In this document: piece by piece, positions 8,626-17,603 of the stretch | Layout: the number at the start of each line of letters is the position of its first letter | How positions within the stretch are numbered: position 1 is the stretch's first letter | Assembly (NCBI RefSeq): GCF_000161835.1 | Contig: NZ_GG697169.2 | Coordinates: 1,420,418 to 1,484,417, forward strand | Reading direction: 5' to 3' | Source: Thalassobium sp. R2A62 | GTDB lineage: Bacteria; Pseudomonadota; Alphaproteobacteria; Rhodobacterales; Rhodobacteraceae | DNA: 64,000 bases | Made by a program: the position numbers and the translations under genes | Notes under the pieces: generated by a model | What the model was told of the DNA's origin: nothing | Databases searched by the model: none | The model's input: the letters and a program-made list of their open reading frames with translations, nothing else

Positions 8626-9681
8626 ATGGGGCATCCACAAAAATTAGCAGTCGTTGGGGCAGGCCTTGTTGGGCAGCGTCACATTGCGGCTATCGGCCAA
8701 GTGCCCGGTGTAGAACTCGTCGCTGTGGTCGAACCTGGCCAGACCGAGCAGACAGTGACGGTCTACAGTGACCTAGATGCTCTGTTTGCCGACACAGACG
8801 TGGATGGCGTGATCTTGTCCACTCCCACATTGTTGCATGTCGATGGCGCAATGGCATGCGTAGAACGCGGCGTTCCTGTCCTGATCGAGAAGCCGTTGGC
8901 TGCATCAGCCGACGACGCAGAAGCTCTTGTGGAAACAGCGCAGATCAAAGGCGTCCCTATCCTTGTTGGTCATCACCGCCGACATAACCCGATCATTCAG
9001 AAATCCGCGGACCTGATCAAAGAGGGCGCGATTGGACAGGTTAGGGCCGCGCAAGTGACGTGCTGGTTCTACAAACCAAACGACTACTTTGACGTGGCAC
9101 CTTGGCGCAAAAAAGCGGGCGCAGGGCCAATCTCGGTGAACCTTGTGCACGACGTTGACCTGATGCGTCACTTTCTTGGGGAGGTTGTCACAGTTCAAGC
9201 ACAGATGGCCCCGTCCCTGCGTGGGTTTGAAAATGAAGATCTTGCCGCCGCCGTTCTGCGGTTCGAAAGTGGCGCGGTTTGTACAATCACCGTTTCCGAC
9301 AGTGTCGTGTCCCCATGGAGTTGGGAGCTGACCTCTCGCGAGTATCCGATCTATCCCGCGACAAATGAATCCTGCTACCTGATCGGCGGGTCCGAGGGTG
9401 CGCTTAGCATCCCCGATATGCGGCTTTGGCAGCATGAAGGTAGTACAAGCTGGTGGAACCCGATCAAGGCCACGGCGATGCCCGTCAGTTCATCTGACCC
9501 CCTCATCAATCAAATTGCGCACTTTGCAGATGTGATCACAGGCGCGGCCGAACCGCTGGTAACTGGGGTAGAAGGCCTGAAAACATTGCGTGTTGTCGAG
9601 GCGATCCAGAAAGCAGCCCAGACACAATTGCTGGTCACAATCGGCACATCTGCGGAAGGCTCGACAAGAGCGGTGGGATAA
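8626..9681 (+). CDS. Gfo/Idh/MocA family NAD(P)-dependent oxidoreductase
   Basis: A 351-residue dehydrogenase. The N-terminal Rossmann fold shows VVGAGLVGQRH (dinucleotide-binding glycines, residues 9-16) and VLIEKPLAAS, the EKP motif of the Gfo/Idh/MocA family. The C-terminal half holds the family's beta-sheet substrate domain, with the catalytic HDVD segment (NLVHDVDLMRHF). These enzymes oxidise or reduce sugars, inositols or related polyols. It is the first gene of the catabolic row and sits between two operator-like motifs, so its product probably acts early on the imported compound. The substrate is not readable from sequence. Confidence 0.85.
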   Translation: MGHPQKLAVVGAGLVGQRHIAAIGQVPGVELVAVVEPGQTEQTVTVYSDLDALFADTDVDGVILSTPTLLHVDGAMACVERGVPVLIEKPLAASADDAEALVETAQIKGVPILVGHHRRHNPIIQKSADLIKEGAIGQVRAAQVTCWFYKPNDYFDVAPWRKKAGAGPISVNLVHDVDLMRHFLGEVVTVQAQMAPSLRGFENEDLAAAVLRFESGAVCTITVSDSVVSPWSWELTSREYPIYPATNESCYLIGGSEGALSIPDMRLWQHEGSTSWWNPIKATAMPVSSSDPLINQIAHFADVITGAAEPLVTGVEGLKTLRVVEAIQKAAQTQLLVTIGTSAEGSTRAVG

Positions 9682-9695
9682 AAATATCATATATT
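9682..9695. promoter_or_regulatory. AT-rich operator-like motif, copy 2
   Basis: AAATATCATATATT, identical to the motif at 8555, lies immediately after the dehydrogenase stop and 90 bp before the TRAP gene dctP. This suggests a separate regulated promoter for the transporter. Confidence 0.5.
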
Positions 9696-9784
9696 TTGTA
9701 AAATGTATTGCGAAATAAGAAAAATGTGGCACTAATCTACTGCACAAACTGCCCAGAGGGGCAAAAACGTCTGGGAGGACACCA

Positions 9785-10792
9785 ATGACACTTAAATTTA
9801 CTCGCCGTGTTGCGATGGCGGCGATGATCGCAACAACCGCACTTTCTGGCACTGCATCCTTCGCTGATGGTCACGCCGTCCAACTGCGTATGTCGACATC
9901 CGGTTCTGAAACCGATGCGCGTTCGGTCGCGCTCGCCGAAGTATTTGGCCCTGCCGTCGCGGGCTTTGCTTCCTACGAGCCATCCTACAACGCAACTTTG
10001 TTCGACCAAGGCACAGAGCTGGACGCAATCAGCCGTGGCAACCTGGAAATGTCGATTACGTCTGCACAAGAACTGGCGCAGTTTTTCCCGAAGTTCTCGA
10101 TCTTCGCGACTGGTTACGTTCATCAGGACGCAGCGCACCAAGTGCGTGTATTCAACGACCCGCTGATGGCGCCGTTCTTGGCGACTGTTGAAGAAGAGTT
10201 AGGCGTGAAACTGTTGTCCGTCATGTATCTCGGCCAGCGCCACGTGAACCTGCGCCAGACCCGCGAAGAGCTGGATGTGCAGACACCTGCAGACCTAGCT
10301 GGCGTGAACCTTCGTATGCCAGGTACGGATGCATGGCAGTTCTTGGGTGCCGCGCTGGGAGCAGCTCCAACGCCAATGGCCTTTACTGAAGTTTACACGG
10401 GTCTGTCCACGGGCGCGATTGACGGCCAAGACAACCCACTACCAACAGTTGTGGACAAAAAGTTCTATGAAGTCACAAAACAGATTGCGCTGACGTCCCA
10501 CCTTGTTGATCTGAACTACATCGCAATCTCTGCGGAAACGTTCAATTCCATGGAGCCTGCACAGCAGTTGGCTGTTCAAAAGGCAGCAGATGCTGCGGCG
10601 TCCGTGGGTCGTTTGCGCCAGTTGGAACTCGAAGGCAGCTTGACTGCTTTCCTCGAAGAGAATGGTGTGGAAGTCTACTCACCTGACACAGCTGCGTTCC
10701 GCGAGCACGTTCAGGCGCAGTATGTCGGCTCCGAGTTTGCCGCAAGCTGGCCCGAAGGTGTTCTGGACGCGATAAACGCACTTGGCAACTAA
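9785..10792 (+). CDS. dctP: TRAP transporter solute-binding protein (DctP family)
   Basis: A 335-residue periplasmic protein with a Sec signal peptide (RRVAMAAMIATTALSGTASFA, cleavage near residue 27). The DctP fold shows LRMPGTDAWQFLGAALGAAPTPMAFTEVYTGLSTGAIDGQDNP, which holds the conserved arginine that binds a substrate carboxylate and the typical GxxDGxxNP segment. A good AGGA ribosome binding site precedes the ATG. The two membrane subunits follow directly. The imported compound is therefore probably an organic acid or acidic sugar derivative. Confidence 0.92.
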   Translation: MTLKFTRRVAMAAMIATTALSGTASFADGHAVQLRMSTSGSETDARSVALAEVFGPAVAGFASYEPSYNATLFDQGTELDAISRGNLEMSITSAQELAQFFPKFSIFATGYVHQDAAHQVRVFNDPLMAPFLATVEEELGVKLLSVMYLGQRHVNLRQTREELDVQTPADLAGVNLRMPGTDAWQFLGAALGAAPTPMAFTEVYTGLSTGAIDGQDNPLPTVVDKKFYEVTKQIALTSHLVDLNYIAISAETFNSMEPAQQLAVQKAADAAASVGRLRQLELEGSLTAFLEENGVEVYSPDTAAFREHVQAQYVGSEFAASWPEGVLDAINALGN

Positions 10793-10813
10793 GACCAGAT
10801 AGGGAGGCCCCCC

Positions 10814-11425
10814 ATGAAGACGCTTTTTAAGTGGGTCTCCCGAATATCTGACGCAATCGCGGCCACATTGCTGGCCGTGATTTTCTTTACCTTCCTGTTG
10901 CAGATCGGGTCGCGCTACACGCCGCGCATCATCCGCAACCTTGGTCTTGAAGAGACCTTTCCCACCCTTGCCGCTGTACAACCCCTTGGCTGGACGCTTG
11001 AGCTGATCGCAATCCTTTGGGTGTGGGTGATTTTCTTTAGCTGCACCTTTGTGGTGCGCGAATGGGACCATGTAAAATTCGACATCATTTATCTGGCGGT
11101 ATCGCGACGCATGCGCAGAATCTTTGCTGTGATTTCGGCGGCAGCGATTGTCGCAGGGATGCTGTACGCGTTCTTGCCAACGTTGGACTACATCGACTGG
11201 ATGAAAATTCGCAAAACATCGACTGTGCGTAATCCTTTCACGGGCAGTAAGATCCCGATGCGAACTGTTTTCAGTGTTTACGGCGCCTTCATGATCGTGG
11301 TCGCAGCACGCTATGCGTGGCTGGCGATTGATACGTTCCGAAACGGCCCGCCCAAAACTGAACTGGAAGTCGTGCTTGAGGCCCAGGCAGCCGCCGATGC
11401 CAAAGCTGCGGAGGCCCAATCATGA
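10814..11425 (+). CDS. dctQ: TRAP transporter small membrane subunit (DctQ family)
   Basis: A 203-residue protein with four predicted membrane helices (around residues 15-40, 55-75, 95-120 and 155-175) and the WVIFFSCTFVVREWDHVKFD segment typical of DctQ. GGAGG precedes the ATG. Its last codons overlap the start of the DctM gene (ATGA), so the two subunits are translationally coupled. It is somewhat longer than many DctQ proteins because of an Ala- and Lys-rich C-terminal tail. Confidence 0.9.
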   Translation: MKTLFKWVSRISDAIAATLLAVIFFTFLLQIGSRYTPRIIRNLGLEETFPTLAAVQPLGWTLELIAILWVWVIFFSCTFVVREWDHVKFDIIYLAVSRRMRRIFAVISAAAIVAGMLYAFLPTLDYIDWMKIRKTSTVRNPFTGSKIPMRTVFSVYGAFMIVVAARYAWLAIDTFRNGPPKTELEVVLEAQAAADAKAAEAQS

Positions 11426-12717
11426 GTTTTGAACTCATCTCGCTCCTCGTGACACTGTTCGTTCTGGCTGGGATCGGCACGCCCATTGGCTATTCAATCT
11501 TATTGGCCTCGGTGGTCTATCTTGGCATCGCGGGGCTCGACGTGGCGCTGGCCGGTGAGAAAATCCTCCAAGGGTTTTATGGCAGCGCGATCTTGCTAGC
11601 GGTTCCGTTGTTCATCGTCGCAGCCAATATCATGAATGCCGGATCCATCACGGACCGGCTACTCAATTTCTGCGTCGCCGTGGTTGGGCGGTTCAAAGGT
11701 GGTATGGGGCATGTGAATGTCGTCGCCTCACTGATTTTTTCGGGCATGTCAGGGTCCGCGGTGGCGGATGCGGCCGGCATCGGAAAAATCATCATCTCAA
11801 TGATGACGCGCAACGGCAAATACAGCCGTGGCTACGCCGCGGCCATCACTGCCGCCTCGGCGACTATTGGCCCAATTATTCCACCTTCTATCCCAATGGT
11901 ACTCTATGCGTTGGTTTCCAACGCCTCAATCGGCGCTCTGTTTCTTGCAGGCATCTTACCCGGCTTAATCATGGGCGTCGTGTTGATGGGGATGAACGGT
12001 TACCTGGCGCACAAACGCGGATTCGAAGTCGAAGAGACGGTACCGCTGAAAGCCTTACCCAAAGTCACGGCCAACGCGTTTCCCACATTGCTGATGCCCG
12101 TGATACTGCTCTACGGAATTTATGGTGGCGTCACGACACCGACCGAAGCTGCCGCCGTCGCTGCGTTTTACGCCCTGATGTTGGCCGCGCTGTTTTATCG
12201 GTCCTTGTCTTTCAAGGCGCTGTACCACGTCTTCGTCGACTCAGCACGGTCTTCAGCAGCCGTGGGTATCGTCATAGGTGGCGCGTTTATTCTGAACTAT
12301 ATCGTGATTACAGAACAAATTCCTCAGGCAATTTCCGCAATGTTGGAAGGGGCTGATATTGGCCCACTAATGTTCCTGATCATGGTGAATGTGCTGATCC
12401 TGCTGCTGGGCTGTGTGCTAGATGCGACGACCATCATCCTCGTTATCGTCCCGCTGTTCATTCCGACCTGCGTCGCACTTGAAATTGATCTGGTCCACTT
12501 CGGCGTGCTCGTCGTCGTGAACTCCATGATTGGGCTGATAACGCCGCCGTATGGCATTCTGCTGTTTGTCATCAACGCCGTGACTGACATTCCTTTGCGT
12601 GAAATCATCGCTGAAATTTGGGGCTTTCTTGCGGTGCTGATCGCCGCACTGATCGTGATGATGTTATCGCCGAACTTGGTGCTCTGGCTGCCACGTTTGC
12701 TCGGGTATCAGGGCTAA
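11422..12717 (+). CDS. dctM: TRAP transporter large permease subunit (DctM family)
   Basis: A 431-residue, highly hydrophobic protein with about 12 membrane segments. Family landmarks are GTPIGYSILLAS near the N-terminus, FSGMSGSAVADAAGIG, ASATIGPIIPPSIPMVLYA and, near the C-terminus, GLITPPYGILLFV. DctM carries sodium-driven substrate across the inner membrane together with DctQ, after delivery by DctP. Its stop TAA overlaps the start of the next gene (TAATG), coupling uptake with catabolism. Confidence 0.92.
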   Translation: MSFELISLLVTLFVLAGIGTPIGYSILLASVVYLGIAGLDVALAGEKILQGFYGSAILLAVPLFIVAANIMNAGSITDRLLNFCVAVVGRFKGGMGHVNVVASLIFSGMSGSAVADAAGIGKIIISMMTRNGKYSRGYAAAITAASATIGPIIPPSIPMVLYALVSNASIGALFLAGILPGLIMGVVLMGMNGYLAHKRGFEVEETVPLKALPKVTANAFPTLLMPVILLYGIYGGVTTPTEAAAVAAFYALMLAALFYRSLSFKALYHVFVDSARSSAAVGIVIGGAFILNYIVITEQIPQAISAMLEGADIGPLMFLIMVNVLILLLGCVLDATTIILVIVPLFIPTCVALEIDLVHFGVLVVVNSMIGLITPPYGILLFVINAVTDIPLREIIAEIWGFLAVLIAALIVMMLSPNLVLWLPRLLGYQG

Positions 12718-14456
12718 TGCTTTCCATCGCAACCAACGTCGTTCCGGGTGAATTTGCGGCAAAACTGAAGGCTATTGCGGGCATTGGGTTTGATGCGATT
12801 GATCTAAGCCTTACTGACGTCGCCCAGTTTGATGGCTCTCCTCAAGATCTTGCAGTGCTGGTTGCTAACACGGGCCTAACGATTGCGTCGTTGGGACCGA
12901 TCGCTGCGGGGGCATCGCCTTCGATGATCGCGACCAACGCCGCCACGGCAAAGGCTCTGGGTGCTGATCTGTTGATCCTTGCTGTTGATAGTGACCTGCC
13001 AAATGATTTGCCCGCACGTGATGGCGTGCGCGTCGCACTGCGCCCGCCGCGGCGCGCAGAAGACGCGGCAATCGCCTTCGTAAACGACCAAAACGACACC
13101 ACGATCGGCCTTGCCCTGAATGCCTTCGACGTCCTTGGCGATGGCTCGCGCCCTGCGCGCCTGCGTGATCTGGACGGAACGTCCGTCTTTCATGTGTCCC
13201 TTTCGGATGGCCCAGCCACGCCCGTGCTGCCCGGGCAAGGCACGCTGAACCTTGGCGGGTTTGCCCGTGTTCTGGCGCGTGCCGGTTACCGCGGTCCTTG
13301 GTCTGTCGGGGCAACACCCGCGGGGCCTGACACCGTTCGAGATGCCTATAGATCGCTTGTCACGACGCTATCTGACGCCGCCCAAACCGAAATCCTGTTG
13401 CGTGGAACGACACCTAGTCTGCCACCCAAAGTGCCCGCAAACGGCTTCGAGTTTATTGAATTTGCGGTCGATCCGTCGAGCGCTGCGGAGCTTGAAGCAG
13501 TTCTGACATCGATGGCATTTCGCCGCGAACGTCTGCATCGCTCTAAACAGGTGGCGCTGTGGCGGCAAGGCGCGGTGAATATCGTGATCAACCAAGACCA
13601 AGGCGGCCACGCCGCGCGCGCTTTTGCCGAACATGGCCCCTGCGTCTGCGACATGGGGCTGCGGGTGCAAGACGGTGCTGAAACAGTTGCACGGGCAAAG
13701 GCATTGGGAACACAAGATTTTTCGCAATCCGTCGGTCTTGGCGAGCTAAACATTCCCGCCATCCGCGGCATCGGTGGAAGTGTGTTGCATTTCATTGATC
13801 AGCAATCAGACCTACACCGCGTCTGGGACATTGAATTTGAACCCGTAACACGCACAAAAGCATCGCCGCCTGCAGGGCTGCGGCGGATCGACCATGTCGC
13901 TCAGACGATGCGTTACGATCAAATGCAAAGCTGGCTACTGTATTACCTGACCACATTCGAGATGACCAAGTCACCTATCGTCAATGTGGCCGATCCTTCT
14001 GGTATCGTGCGATCTCAAGCAATTGAGAGTCCTGAGGGCGAAGTGCGCCTCAACCTGAATGGCGCGGGCGATTCCGAAACCCTCGCAGGGTCGTTTGTGT
14101 CGGGCCGGCCCGGCGCTGGGGTCCAGCATATTGCGTTTCAGACCGATGATATCTTTGAAACCTCTGCGCAGTTGATGGCATCGTGTTTCACTCGTTTGAA
14201 CGTCCCACAGAGCTACTACGGCGACACACAAGCGACATTTGGGCTAAGTGATGCAATGACAGCCCAGCTTCGTTCTCACAACATTCTATACGACGAAGAC
14301 GAACACGGTGCCTATTTTCAGCTTTATGGCCTAACCATGTTTGACGGTTTCTTTTTTGAAATCGTCCAGCGTAAGGGCCGCTACAGTGGATATGGCGCGC
14401 GTAATGCGCCGATCCGGCTGGCGGCGCAAACCCGAACCCATAAAGGTGCCGCATGA
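12717..14456 (+). CDS. QuiC-like fusion: TIM-barrel (degenerate dehydroshikimate dehydratase) + HPPD-like VOC domain
   Basis: From ATG 12717 the protein has 579 residues. Residues 1-225 resemble the sugar phosphate isomerase/3-dehydroshikimate dehydratase barrel of QuiC-type fusions. Residues 243-570 resemble 4-hydroxyphenylpyruvate dioxygenase. The HPPD-like part keeps all three iron ligands (H393 in IDHVAQ, H471 in VQHIAFQ, E548 in FFFEIVQ). In the barrel the four metal ligands of QuiC seem lost: Asn135 stands where Asp is expected, Ser161 for Gln, Gly198 for Glu, and the first Glu segment reads LRPPRR. Placement is by eye. The start codon overlaps the dctM stop. So the barrel may be structural while the C-terminal dioxygenase-like domain works; the substrate is unknown. 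Confidence 0.75.
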   Translation: MLSIATNVVPGEFAAKLKAIAGIGFDAIDLSLTDVAQFDGSPQDLAVLVANTGLTIASLGPIAAGASPSMIATNAATAKALGADLLILAVDSDLPNDLPARDGVRVALRPPRRAEDAAIAFVNDQNDTTIGLALNAFDVLGDGSRPARLRDLDGTSVFHVSLSDGPATPVLPGQGTLNLGGFARVLARAGYRGPWSVGATPAGPDTVRDAYRSLVTTLSDAAQTEILLRGTTPSLPPKVPANGFEFIEFAVDPSSAAELEAVLTSMAFRRERLHRSKQVALWRQGAVNIVINQDQGGHAARAFAEHGPCVCDMGLRVQDGAETVARAKALGTQDFSQSVGLGELNIPAIRGIGGSVLHFIDQQSDLHRVWDIEFEPVTRTKASPPAGLRRIDHVAQTMRYDQMQSWLLYYLTTFEMTKSPIVNVADPSGIVRSQAIESPEGEVRLNLNGAGDSETLAGSFVSGRPGAGVQHIAFQTDDIFETSAQLMASCFTRLNVPQSYYGDTQATFGLSDAMTAQLRSHNILYDEDEHGAYFQLYGLTMFDGFFFEIVQRKGRYSGYGARNAPIRLAAQTRTHKGAA

Positions 14457-15247
14457 GTGATGACGCAGACGCAATCCGCAACTGGTGGCGCACGTCGATC
14501 ATCGACATGGAACCGGGCAAGATTGCCTTTCGCGGCCACCCCATCGAGGACCTCATCGGCAATGTATCGTTCCCGCAGATGATCTGGCTGATGACGGCGG
14601 GGCGACTCGCCTTGCCCGAAGAAGCTGCACTTCTTGAGGCTGCTTTGGTCGCAGGCGTCGATCACGGGCCCCAAGCACCATCCATTGCGGCGGCTCGGAT
14701 GACGGCGACCTGCGGCGTGGGTTTAAACAATGCGATGGCAAATGGCGTGAACATGCTTGGCGATGTGCATGGCGGAGCAGGCGAGCAATGCGCGGAGCTC
14801 TATTATGACATTAATGCACGGATCGAATTTGGAGAGGCGTTTGACGACGCTGTACAGTCTGGCCTTGATGCGTGGCGTGCCCAGAATGGTAAAATCGTCA
14901 GCGGTTTCGGACACAGGTTTCATAAACCCATTGATCCGCGTGCCCCCCGTTTGATGACCATTGTCCGCGATGCGGCGAAGGCTGGCACAGTTAAAGGGCG
15001 TTATGCTGACATCGGTGAAGCGGTGCAGGCCAATTTGAGCACACGCAAACCACTCGCGATGAATATCGACGGGGCCACGGCGGTGATTTTTTGCGAACTA
15101 GGGTTTCCTGCGCCCTTGTCACGAGGCCTGTTTTGCCTGTCCCGATCTGTCGGAATCCTATCTCACGCATGGGAGCAAATGCAACAGGGCGGGCGCAACA
15201 AGGGGCCGATGCCGCCCGCCTACCTACCAAAGTATGATAAAGTATAA
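14453..15247 (+). CDS. Citryl-CoA lyase / citrate synthase-fold protein, short form
   Basis: A 264-residue member of the citrate synthase superfamily, well short of the ~430 residues of citrate synthase and near the size of stand-alone citryl-CoA lyase domains. The catalytic triad is visible: H106 in GDVHGGAGEQ, H154 in GFGHRFHK followed by DPRAP, and D206 in NIDGATAV. It should therefore make or break a C-C bond next to a CoA thioester, for example acyl-CoA plus an oxoacid. ATGA overlap with the preceding gene. A CoA-acylating aldehyde dehydrogenase further along could supply its acyl-CoA. The physiological substrate is unknown. Confidence 0.75.
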   Translation: MSDDADAIRNWWRTSIIDMEPGKIAFRGHPIEDLIGNVSFPQMIWLMTAGRLALPEEAALLEAALVAGVDHGPQAPSIAAARMTATCGVGLNNAMANGVNMLGDVHGGAGEQCAELYYDINARIEFGEAFDDAVQSGLDAWRAQNGKIVSGFGHRFHKPIDPRAPRLMTIVRDAAKAGTVKGRYADIGEAVQANLSTRKPLAMNIDGATAVIFCELGFPAPLSRGLFCLSRSVGILSHAWEQMQQGGRNKGPMPPAYLPKYDKV

Positions 15248-15283
15248 AATCTCATATATTATCGATTACATAATATGATATTA
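15247..15283. promoter_or_regulatory. AT-rich operator-like motif pair, copies 3 and 4
   Basis: AAATCTCATATATT (15247-15260, 13 of 14 identical to the copies at 8555 and 9682) is followed by TAATATGATATTA (15271-15283), a perfect palindrome around G that contains the same core on the other strand. Both lie in the 66-bp gap before the second half of the catabolic row, implying a third regulated promoter. Confidence 0.5.
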
Positions 15284-15313
15284 CTGTTTCAGATATCATG
15301 AGGTGATTCTGAA

Positions 15314-16210
15314 ATGCCAGACGAGATCGGCGATCCGCTCTATTCGCTTGCGCACCTGACCTTGATCAATGCGACGGCCCCAGAATTGATCTACATCGCC
15401 GCTCGTGCCGGTTATGACGCTGTTTCGCCACGTTTTATCCAGATGAATGTGCCGGGAGAGTTCCGCGAAAACCCAATCGACAAAGCGATGGTGTCGGCCA
15501 CCAAGACGGCGCTTCGGACAACAGGTCTAAAGGTGCTCGATATAGAACTCGCCCGCATCACCGAAGACTGTGATCCTCGCAGCTTTGAGGCGGCGTGCGC
15601 ACTAGGCGGCGAACTTGGCGCGACACGCATGATTATGTCGGCATGGACACCAACGCGGGACGACCGCAATTTCATTGTCGATTGCTATGCGGAAACTTGC
15701 GAAATCGCCCAGGTCTACGGGTTGTCAGTTGATCTCGAGTTTCCCAGCTTTAGCCGACTGCGCACATTAGACGAAGCACTCGACATCGTGCGGGCTGCGG
15801 ATCAACCGAATGGTGGTATCCTTGTTGATACGCTTTACATGCACCTCAGCCGTGTTGATCTCGCGGAATTGCTTCATATCCCCAGCGATCTGCTGAATTT
15901 CCTCCATATCTCGGACGCGCTGCCCGGCATTGCGGACACCCGCGAAGGGATGATCCAACTGGCCCGAGATGCCCGCCTTTACCCTGGCGAAGGCTGTATA
16001 GATTTCGCCGGCATCATCGAACGTATGCCCCCATTAGATTACTCAATCGAATTGCCCAACAGGTCCCGTGTTACGGAACTGGGCTTTGAAGAACACGCTC
16101 GACGCTGCTTGCAGCACGCCAAAGACTCTTTTGGTGATGTAACCAGCCAGCGGCGCGCTCATCCCATCATTAGAAACGAAAGCACAACAGATGGCCAAAG
16201 AGCTTACTGA
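15314..16210 (+). CDS. Sugar phosphate isomerase/epimerase family TIM-barrel protein
   Basis: A 298-residue AP-endonuclease-2/xylose-isomerase-like barrel. The likely metal ligands are all present: E142 (VDLEFPSF), D172 (GILVDTLYMHLS), H198 (FLHISDA) and E246 (YSIELPN). This contrasts with the degenerate barrel of the preceding fusion gene. Members isomerise, epimerise or dehydrate sugar-like substrates. The gene opens the second transcription block and its end overlaps the start of the aldehyde dehydrogenase by 20 bp, so the two are coupled. A TGA-flanked AGGTGATTCTGAAATG context gives a weak ribosome binding site. Confidence 0.8.
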   Translation: MPDEIGDPLYSLAHLTLINATAPELIYIAARAGYDAVSPRFIQMNVPGEFRENPIDKAMVSATKTALRTTGLKVLDIELARITEDCDPRSFEAACALGGELGATRMIMSAWTPTRDDRNFIVDCYAETCEIAQVYGLSVDLEFPSFSRLRTLDEALDIVRAADQPNGGILVDTLYMHLSRVDLAELLHIPSDLLNFLHISDALPGIADTREGMIQLARDARLYPGEGCIDFAGIIERMPPLDYSIELPNRSRVTELGFEEHARRCLQHAKDSFGDVTSQRRAHPIIRNESTTDGQRAY

Positions 16211-17603
16211 ACAAGAACGTCAATTTGTGGCGGATATGATTGCGCGCGCGCGCATGGCAATGGCCGAGATTGAAAACTGGTCACAGGTTGATCTGGACCG
16301 TCTAAGCCAAGCCATTGCGTGGTACGCTGGCAATGAGGCGACATTCACCCGTCTGGCCGAACAGGGCGTGGATGAGTCCGGCATCGGTGACCGCGCAGGT
16401 CGTCCGGCCAAACGTTTCAAGATCCAAATGGTGCTGCGCGATGTGTTGCGCACGCCTTCGACGGGTGTGGTTGAGGTGGACGAGGCCAAGGGCTTGGCGA
16501 AATACGCCAAACCTGCTGGTGTTGTCGCCTCACTGATCCCCATGACAAACCCTGCGATGACGCCACCCGTGACAGGTGTATCGTCTGCCAATGCGCGCAA
16601 CGCGGTGATCTTTTCGCCCCACCCGCGCACAGCTGGTACGACGTTCGAGATGACCGAGATGATGCGCAAAGCCTGCTTCGCCGTTGGTGCCCCTGCGGAC
16701 CTATTCCAAACAATCCGTCATCCGTCCATACCGATGACCCAACACCTGATGGAGGAATGCGATCTGACACTGGCCACAGGCGGGAAGCCGATGGTCAAGG
16801 CCGCTTATTCATCGGGGCGTCCGGCTTACGGTGTGGGCGCAGGTAACAGCTCGATCGTCATCGACGAAACAGCGGACCTCGATATCGCGGCGGCAAACAC
16901 GCGCATCTCCAAGACGTCGGATTTCGGCTCTGGTTGCTCTGCGGATGGCAATATTATCATCCAAAAATCCATTTATGACAGGATGGTCGCCGCACTTGAA
17001 GCTGAAGGTGGTCATTTATGTTCGCCAGAAGAAAAAGCGCTGCTTGAGGCTGCGATGTGGGACGAAAAAGGCAATCGCACCTTCCCCACAATCGCTTGCA
17101 AACCGCAGCAGACTGCGGGTGTGGCAGGGTTCACGATCGCCGATGATCGCAAGTTCCTGATGGTGGAAAACCAGGGTCAGATCGGGCCTGAGCATAAGTT
17201 CAGCAAAGAAAAGCTGACAACAGTCATGGCGCTTTATCACTTCGAGAGGTTCGACGACGCGCTTGACACTGTTCGCGCGATTTATGCCACCGGCGGCATC
17301 GGCCATTCCTGTGGGATTTACAGCCATAACGACGACAACATCGACGCTTTAGCGCGGGTTGCACCCGTCAGCCGGATAATGGTGCGTCAGCCGCAATCCA
17401 AGGCCAATGCAGGGTCATGGACCAACGGCATGCCGATGACTTCAAGCCTTGGTTGCGGCATCTGGGGCGGCAATATCACCAACGAAAACGTCACCATGAA
17501 ACACATGATGAATTACACATGGGTCGCGCGGCCCATCGCCGAAGATCGCCCCAGTGAGGCAGAGCTTTTCGGTGAGTTCTATGGACAGGAGATCGCCCAA
17601 TGA
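16191..17603 (+). CDS. CoA-acylating aldehyde dehydrogenase (sulfoacetaldehyde dehydrogenase SauS-like)
   Basis: A 470-residue member of the short, CoA-acylating aldehyde dehydrogenase group (EutE, AdhE N-terminal half, SauS). Landmarks are the cofactor-binding GVVASLIPMTNPAMTP segment, the GAGNSSIVIDETADL region and the catalytic thiol Cys249 in KTSDFGSGCSADGN. It should convert an aldehyde plus CoA and NAD(P)+ to an acyl-CoA. The closest family I recall is sulfoacetaldehyde dehydrogenase, but no sulfonate-specific partner is nearby, so the aldehyde is uncertain. The ThDP enzyme coded next, overlapping by ATGA, could produce that aldehyde by decarboxylating a 2-oxoacid. Confidence 0.8.
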   Translation: MAKELTEQERQFVADMIARARMAMAEIENWSQVDLDRLSQAIAWYAGNEATFTRLAEQGVDESGIGDRAGRPAKRFKIQMVLRDVLRTPSTGVVEVDEAKGLAKYAKPAGVVASLIPMTNPAMTPPVTGVSSANARNAVIFSPHPRTAGTTFEMTEMMRKACFAVGAPADLFQTIRHPSIPMTQHLMEECDLTLATGGKPMVKAAYSSGRPAYGVGAGNSSIVIDETADLDIAAANTRISKTSDFGSGCSADGNIIIQKSIYDRMVAALEAEGGHLCSPEEKALLEAAMWDEKGNRTFPTIACKPQQTAGVAGFTIADDRKFLMVENQGQIGPEHKFSKEKLTTVMALYHFERFDDALDTVRAIYATGGIGHSCGIYSHNDDNIDALARVAPVSRIMVRQPQSKANAGSWTNGMPMTSSLGCGIWGGNITNENVTMKHMMNYTWVARPIAEDRPSEAELFGEFYGQEIAQ

